This document shows, in pieces, positions 6,794 to 9,772 of a stretch of DNA of 9,772 nucleotides. The stretch lies in the NCBI GenBank assembly GCA_030746455.1, contig JASLMQ010001042.1, forward strand, positions 1-9,772, in the 5' to 3' direction. The stretch's first letter is position 1. The number at the start of each line of letters is the position of its first letter. The notes beneath the pieces were generated by a model. It was not told the DNA's origin. It did no database searches and was given only the letters and a program-made list of their open reading frames with translations. Both the position numbers and the translations under genes were made by a program. The stretch is from Candidatus Latescibacterota bacterium. Its GTDB lineage: Bacteria; Latescibacterota; UBA2968; GCA-2709665.

Positions 6794-7501
6794 ATGCCGT
6801 CGTACGATCTGATCGTTATCTCGGGGGTCACGCGGGGACTCGGCGCCGTGCTGACCGAGTGGCTCATCGACAGGAGAAAGACGGTCGTAGGCTGCGCACG
6901 CTCGCAGGCCGGCATCGATGCGCTGGGACGACGCTTCCCGAGCCCAAACAGCTTCTCAGAGGTCGACGTGGTGTCGGCCGCCGATGTCAAACAGTGGGCT
7001 CGATCGGTCGTGGAATCGAGCGGCGTGCCCGATCTCGTGATCTGCAACGCGTCGATCTGCAACGATGCCTCCAAGCGGAGCTGGGAGCTCAGTGACGAGG
7101 AGTTCGACCAGGTGGTTGCGGTCAACATCAACGGGACCGCGAATGTCTGCAGGGCCTTCCTGCCCGAAATGGTGGAGCGGGGCACGGGCACGCTGATCGG
7201 TCTGAGCTCCCGCGCGGGCCGCAAAGGGCTCGGGAATCTGGCCCCCTACTGCGCCGGCAAGTGGGGCATCGAGGGATTCATAAAGGCGGTGGCTCGCGAG
7301 CTGCCCGAGGGGATGGCCTCCATCGCGATGAATCCCGGGGACATCAACACGGACATGTTCCGGTCGAACTGGCCGGACAGCGCACCCGACAAGCCTTCCG
7401 CAGAGGAGTGGGTCGAGATAGCGGGGCCCTTCATACTCGGGCTCGGGAGCGAGCACAACGGGGAATCGGTTACGGTTCCGCTGCCCGGCTACGTCCTGTG
7501 A
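6794..7501 (+). CDS. SDR-family NAD(P)-dependent oxidoreductase
   Basis: 235 residues with a full classical short-chain dehydrogenase pattern: cofactor glycine motif SGVTRGLG (10-17, Ser in place of the usual Thr), CNAS (84-87, a variant of NNAG), and the catalytic tetrad N111, S139, Y152 and K156 with the FabG-like 13-residue Ser-Tyr spacing. NPGDINTDMF (180-189) is the PG block after strand 6. The protein is slightly shorter than FabG (244) and ends at PGYVL, so the C-terminal strand is complete. ATG 6794 has GGAGACAGG (6782-6790) just upstream. There is a 46-nt gap from the methyltransferase with no obvious promoter, so it is probably the last gene of the operon. The strong terminator-like hairpin at 7575 follows. 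Substrate not deducible; reduction of a carbonyl or oxidation of an alcohol is expected. Confidence 0.9.
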   Translation: MPSYDLIVISGVTRGLGAVLTEWLIDRRKTVVGCARSQAGIDALGRRFPSPNSFSEVDVVSAADVKQWARSVVESSGVPDLVICNASICNDASKRSWELSDEEFDQVVAVNINGTANVCRAFLPEMVERGTGTLIGLSSRAGRKGLGNLAPYCAGKWGIEGFIKAVARELPEGMASIAMNPGDINTDMFRSNWPDSAPDKPSAEEWVEIAGPFILGLGSEHNGESVTVPLPGYVL

Positions 7502-7574
7502 GGGGGATCGAGACCGGGAATGGCCGTCCTGGAGGGGCAGCGCCAAGGGTCATTCGACACATTCCATTGCACGG

Positions 7575-7607
7575 CAACGGCCTGTGCGTCTTGCGCACAG
7601 GCCGTTG
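7575..7607. terminator. Perfect 14-bp hairpin between convergent genes
   Basis: Arms CAACGGCCTGTGCG (7575-7588) and CGCACAGGCCGTTG (7594-7607) pair perfectly around a 5-nt loop TCTTG, with one further G-U pair outside. It lies 73 nt after the SDR stop and between two convergent genes, the place for a shared terminator. Neither side has a U-tract (TACCATC on the plus side; CCGTGCAATGG on the minus side), so it may act as a U-less terminator, or protect the 3' end. Confidence 0.65.
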
Positions 7608-7710
7608 TACCATCGATCCGCCTCCCAGGCTCCCGTGCAAAGCGCTTGTGGGAGAGGCCTTCGAGGAACATATTGGGACGCCACACCCGTCCCGGGTGGC
7701 TCTGGCGAGG

Positions 7711-7747
7711 CCCTCTGGATTCCCGGACTGCCCCGTAGGGGAGAGGG
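7711..7747 (-). other. Structured segment just downstream of speD
   Basis: CCCTCT (7711-7716) can pair with AGAGGG (7742-7747), enclosing the small hairpin CCCC-GTA-GGGG (7731-7741). This begins 3 nt beyond the speD stop on the minus strand. Further along come a 6-bp hairpin CACCCG-N3-CGGGTG (7684-7698) and a 6-bp stem CTCCCA/TGGGAG (7622-7654). There is no T-tract. These may define the speD mRNA 3' end, but GC-rich sequence makes chance hairpins common. Confidence 0.25.
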
Positions 7748-7750
7748 ACG

Positions 7751-8134
7751 CTACGCCGGCTTGTGGCGCACCTCGACATCGCGCCGGCTCAGGAGGCCGC
7801 GCTGGACCTCGAGGGCCTTGTGCCCTCCGGCGCTGAAGGCCTCTCGGATCACCTCAAGGGCCGCACCGTTATCGGTGGACTCGCCGCAGGTGAAGATGTC
7901 GGCCGCGCAGTAGCCGTATTCCGGCCAGGTGTGGATCGACAGGTGGGACTCGCCGATGGCAACCACGGCGCTGACGCCGTGGGGCGAGAAGTGGTGGCAG
8001 GCGTGGGTGACGACCGTGGCGCCGGCCGCCTCGGCGGCTCGCAGCATGATTTTCTCTACGGCCTCGGAGTCGTCCAGTACTGCGACGTCGCACTCGTAGA
8101 ATTCCATGATGAGGTGACGTCCGAGCGGCTTCAT
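7751..8134 (-). CDS. speD: S-adenosylmethionine decarboxylase proenzyme, class 1b
   Basis: 127 residues; makes decarboxylated SAM, the aminopropyl donor for spermidine. The processing motif ESHLSIHTWPEYGY (62-75) is exact. Cleavage before S63 would turn that serine into the catalytic pyruvoyl group. H68 and C83 (in FTCGES) sit at the positions known for the small Thermotoga/Bacillus-type enzyme, which has the same length, rather than the 264-residue E. coli form. The start MKPLGRHL at 8134 is the family N-terminus; GGAAGG lies about 11 nt upstream. The open frame continues upstream to 8323, but that extension has no family resemblance and is rejected. No spermidine synthase (speE) gene is next to it, so the partner is elsewhere, or the enzyme acts on another amino acid, as reported for some SpeD homologues. 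Convergent with the export operon and divergent from the glycosidase-like gene; no shared function is evident. Confidence 0.95.
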   Translation of the reverse strand: MKPLGRHLIMEFYECDVAVLDDSEAVEKIMLRAAEAAGATVVTHACHHFSPHGVSAVVAIGESHLSIHTWPEYGYCAADIFTCGESTDNGAALEVIREAFSAGGHKALEVQRGLLSRRDVEVRHKPA

Positions 8135-8476
8135 GGCAGCATCCGCCTTCCTTCGAGGTGGCGATCGGTGGGTGGGCAGTTTGCCGTCTTGTCGCCCGCG
8201 TCGTGGCTCAAGTCCTTCTGAGGAAATGTAGTTCAGGCTTCTGATTGATGCAATGGTGAAAGTGACTCGACACCCACGTCCGAGAACCGCCCTCAGGACA
8301 GTCGGCCGGAGGCCGAACTCCATCCCTGGAGAGTGGACATCCCGGCTCGAACGCGTGTAGACCGGATGGCGTGATCGATGTGAAGCCTGGCAGGCATTCT
8401 GACCCTTTGCAGCCTACTCTCAGCGTTCCCCCACCACTCCTCGGCAGGCCCGGGGGAGATGCACAGGAGGCCCGAA
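8135..8476. other. 342-nt divergent intergenic region (speD / GH-like gene)
   Basis: This spacer should hold the promoters of speD (minus) and the GH-like gene (plus), but no box pair is convincing. The best minus-strand candidate, TTGCAT-17-TACATT (about 8213-8255), matches consensus poorly. A 6-bp triloop hairpin TCGGCC-GGA-GGCCGA is at 8302-8316. I see no riboswitch that I recognise and no credible small gene. CAGGAGG at 8464-8470 is the ribosome-binding site of the GH-like gene. Confidence 0.4.
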
Positions 8477-9772
8477 ATGGCAAGACCGAGCTCAGCGGCC
8501 GAGGCCGCGAGCGAGAAGACCCGCTGGAGCGATTATCTGCTGCCCCTGCCGCAGGAGATCGAAATATCCGGAGAGGTGCACATCGCGCCTGACGACGTGG
8601 ATCTTGAGACCGCCCCCGAAACTTCGGCTATGGTGACGGAAGCCGTGTCCGAACTCCGGGCCGCCTACCGTGCCAAGGGGGGCTGCGACCCTACCGGTGG
8701 CTCGTTCACCATCCACGTGGGGCTACTATCGGCACTCGAATCAGTCAGTGACAAGGCGGCCGAAGACGCCGCTCGGCTCCAACAGACGTCCCACCCGGAG
8801 CAGGCCTACGTCATCCGGCCGCTCGGAAGGAATGGCCTGGTCGTTGCGGGGTTGGATGACAGGGGGGTCTTCTACGGCATCCAGACCTTGAAGCAGCTGC
8901 TGACTGCAGAGCTGACCGAGGCGGAAGCCGTGGTGCCCCTGGCGAGGATCACCGACTGGCCCGATTTCGAGGAGCGCGGCCTCTGGAATTCGGGGCTGAA
9001 GACGCGCGCACACGTCCCCTGGCTGGCGGGCATGAAGCTGAACTTCGAGCATATCAACCATCCCGTCCGTTTTGGTCCGGATGAGCCAAGATGCCCGCCG
9101 CTGCCGATGGACGTGATCGAGTGGGCCCGGACAAGGGCGTTCCATATCATGCCGCACTGCTGGCACTACGATTTCTGGGATGATTCCGCCTCCTTGTCGG
9201 AATACTACCCGCAACTGATCGGTCAGGGCGACTCGGCGAGGAACCCGTCATCCGTCGCCAAGCCAGGATACCATCCCCGAGCCCGCTGTCCGTGCGCATC
9301 GAGTCCCTTGCTGGAGCAGTTGCTTTCGGAGTGGATGCAGAGCGCGGCAGAGCAAGGTATACGGGAGGTGAGTCTGTGGCTGTCGGAATACCAGCCGTGC
9401 CGGTGCACGTGTGACAAATGCGTGCAGGAGGGCTCGCATCAGCTGATACGGGAGGCGCGAGAAAGCATCCGGGCGATCCTCGAAGCCCGGAAGCGCTATC
9501 CGGACCTTGTGGGTCGGCTCTTCCTGACGTTCAACCTGGCAGATCCACAGGAGGAGGAAGCGTGCCGGACGTGTCTCTCCCTGATCCCAACCGACGGGTC
9601 GATTCGCGTGGAATGTGTGTACGGCCTCCAGAAGCCCTTCGATGACTATGCGCGGGAAGGGAACTGGGTGGCGAACTACGGCGTCGGCGTGTCGCTCGGC
9701 GGATTGGGGCGCGCGCGCGGCGCGGCGCGCCTTCGCCTGTATCCGGATCCTGAAGACCTCCGGAAGCGCATC
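8477..9772 (+). CDS. GH20-like glycoside hydrolase, uncharacterised, 3' end beyond the window
   Basis: The frame is open from ATG 8477 to the window edge (432 codons) and is therefore partial. A strong site GGAGG (8466-8470) lies 6 nt before the start. Residues about 20-150 look like the non-catalytic GH20b domain that precedes family-20-type barrels, ending in YVIRPLGRNGLVVAGLDDRG (111-130) and VFYGIQTLKQLL (131-142). Then ITDWPDFEERGLW (158-170) marks the start of a TIM-barrel-like domain (the I-D-P-F-RG pattern). The classical GH20 Asp-Glu pair is not seen; E304 in LWLSE (300-304) is a candidate acid. It is cysteine-rich: C308-x-C310-x-C312-x2-C315, CPC (271-273), and C363, C366 and C380. 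No signal peptide is visible (N-terminus MARPSSAAEA), so it may be cytoplasmic. The family is a good guess at clan level; substrate unknown, possibly an amino-sugar or uronic-acid glycan. Confidence 0.7.
   Translation, partial: MARPSSAAEAASEKTRWSDYLLPLPQEIEISGEVHIAPDDVDLETAPETSAMVTEAVSELRAAYRAKGGCDPTGGSFTIHVGLLSALESVSDKAAEDAARLQQTSHPEQAYVIRPLGRNGLVVAGLDDRGVFYGIQTLKQLLTAELTEAEAVVPLARITDWPDFEERGLWNSGLKTRAHVPWLAGMKLNFEHINHPVRFGPDEPRCPPLPMDVIEWARTRAFHIMPHCWHYDFWDDSASLSEYYPQLIGQGDSARNPSSVAKPGYHPRARCPCASSPLLEQLLSEWMQSAAEQGIREVSLWLSEYQPCRCTCDKCVQEGSHQLIREARESIRAILEARKRYPDLVGRLFLTFNLADPQEEEACRTCLSLIPTDGSIRVECVYGLQKPFDDYAREGNWVANYGVGVSLGGLGRARGAARLRLYPDPEDLRKRI
9708..9731. repeat. GC-only inverted repeat within the GH-like gene
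   Basis: GGCGCGC (9708-9714) and GCGCGCC (9725-9731) flank ten bases that are also all G or C. The frame stays open (it reads GLGRARGAARLR), so no frameshift is implied. It is probably just a low-complexity stretch, but it is a place where sequencing or assembly errors are likely. Confidence 0.4.

Noticed and set aside
8135..8323. N-terminal extension of speD to 8323 on the minus strand
   Set aside because: The 63 extra residues are basic and unlike any SpeD N-terminus; the family begins at MKPLGRHL, which has its own ATG at 8134 and a GGAAGG upstream.
8135..8476. Riboswitch or polyamine-responsive leader ahead of speD
   Set aside because: Only a 6-bp triloop hairpin is visible; no conserved core that I recognise for SAM, guanidine or other riboswitches.
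8371..8592. Small plus-strand frame of 73 codons across the GH-like start
   Set aside because: It overlaps the GH-like gene in another frame, lacks a good ribosome-binding site and has low-complexity Arg/Gly content.
1..9772. CRISPR array, insertion sequence, tRNA or rRNA gene, prophage or defence genes
   Set aside because: No regularly spaced repeats, transposase or integrase motifs, terminal repeats with target duplication, or tRNA/rRNA-like sequence were seen on either strand.

Overview
The window looks like a chromosomal segment of a GC-rich, double-membraned (Gram-negative-type) bacterium. The envelope gene set (a predicted outer-membrane barrel, a LolCDE/MacB-type ABC transporter and a LolA-like periplasmic protein) requires an outer membrane. 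The mix with a short class-1b speD and a GH20-like glycosidase suggests an uncultured FCB-superphylum-like lineage (for example Latescibacterota, Krumholzibacteriota or Eisenbacteria-like), but I cannot fix the taxon from sequence alone.

Layout. Positions 1-171 are a control region: two adjacent hairpins (20-40 and 44-63), a near-consensus sigma70 promoter (TTGACA-17-TATACT, 87-115) and a palindrome in the leader (136-150). From 172 to 7501 eight genes run on the + strand with short gaps or overlaps: TetR regulator, outer-membrane barrel protein, ABC ATPase, two FtsX/MacB-type permeases, LolA-like periplasmic protein, SAM methyltransferase and SDR oxidoreductase. A perfect 14-bp hairpin (7575-7607) closes the unit. 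On the minus strand follows speD (7751-8134), convergent with the operon. After a 342-nt divergent spacer, a glycoside-hydrolase-like gene starts at 8477 and runs off the right edge.

How the genes may work together. The ATPase plus two different permeases form a predicted type VII (LolCDE/MacB-like, mechanotransmission) ABC complex in the inner membrane. The LolA-like protein is a predicted soluble periplasmic carrier for a hydrophobic cargo, and the barrel protein gives an outer-membrane end point. Together they form a compact inner-membrane-to-outer-membrane route, dedicated to an unknown lipid or lipidated substrate and controlled by the adjacent TetR protein. The methyltransferase overlaps the carrier gene by 4 nt, which hints that cargo modification or synthesis is linked to export. 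The speD and glycosidase genes are probably unrelated to this system. The export operon and the Cys-rich GH20-like protein are the items most worth follow-up.
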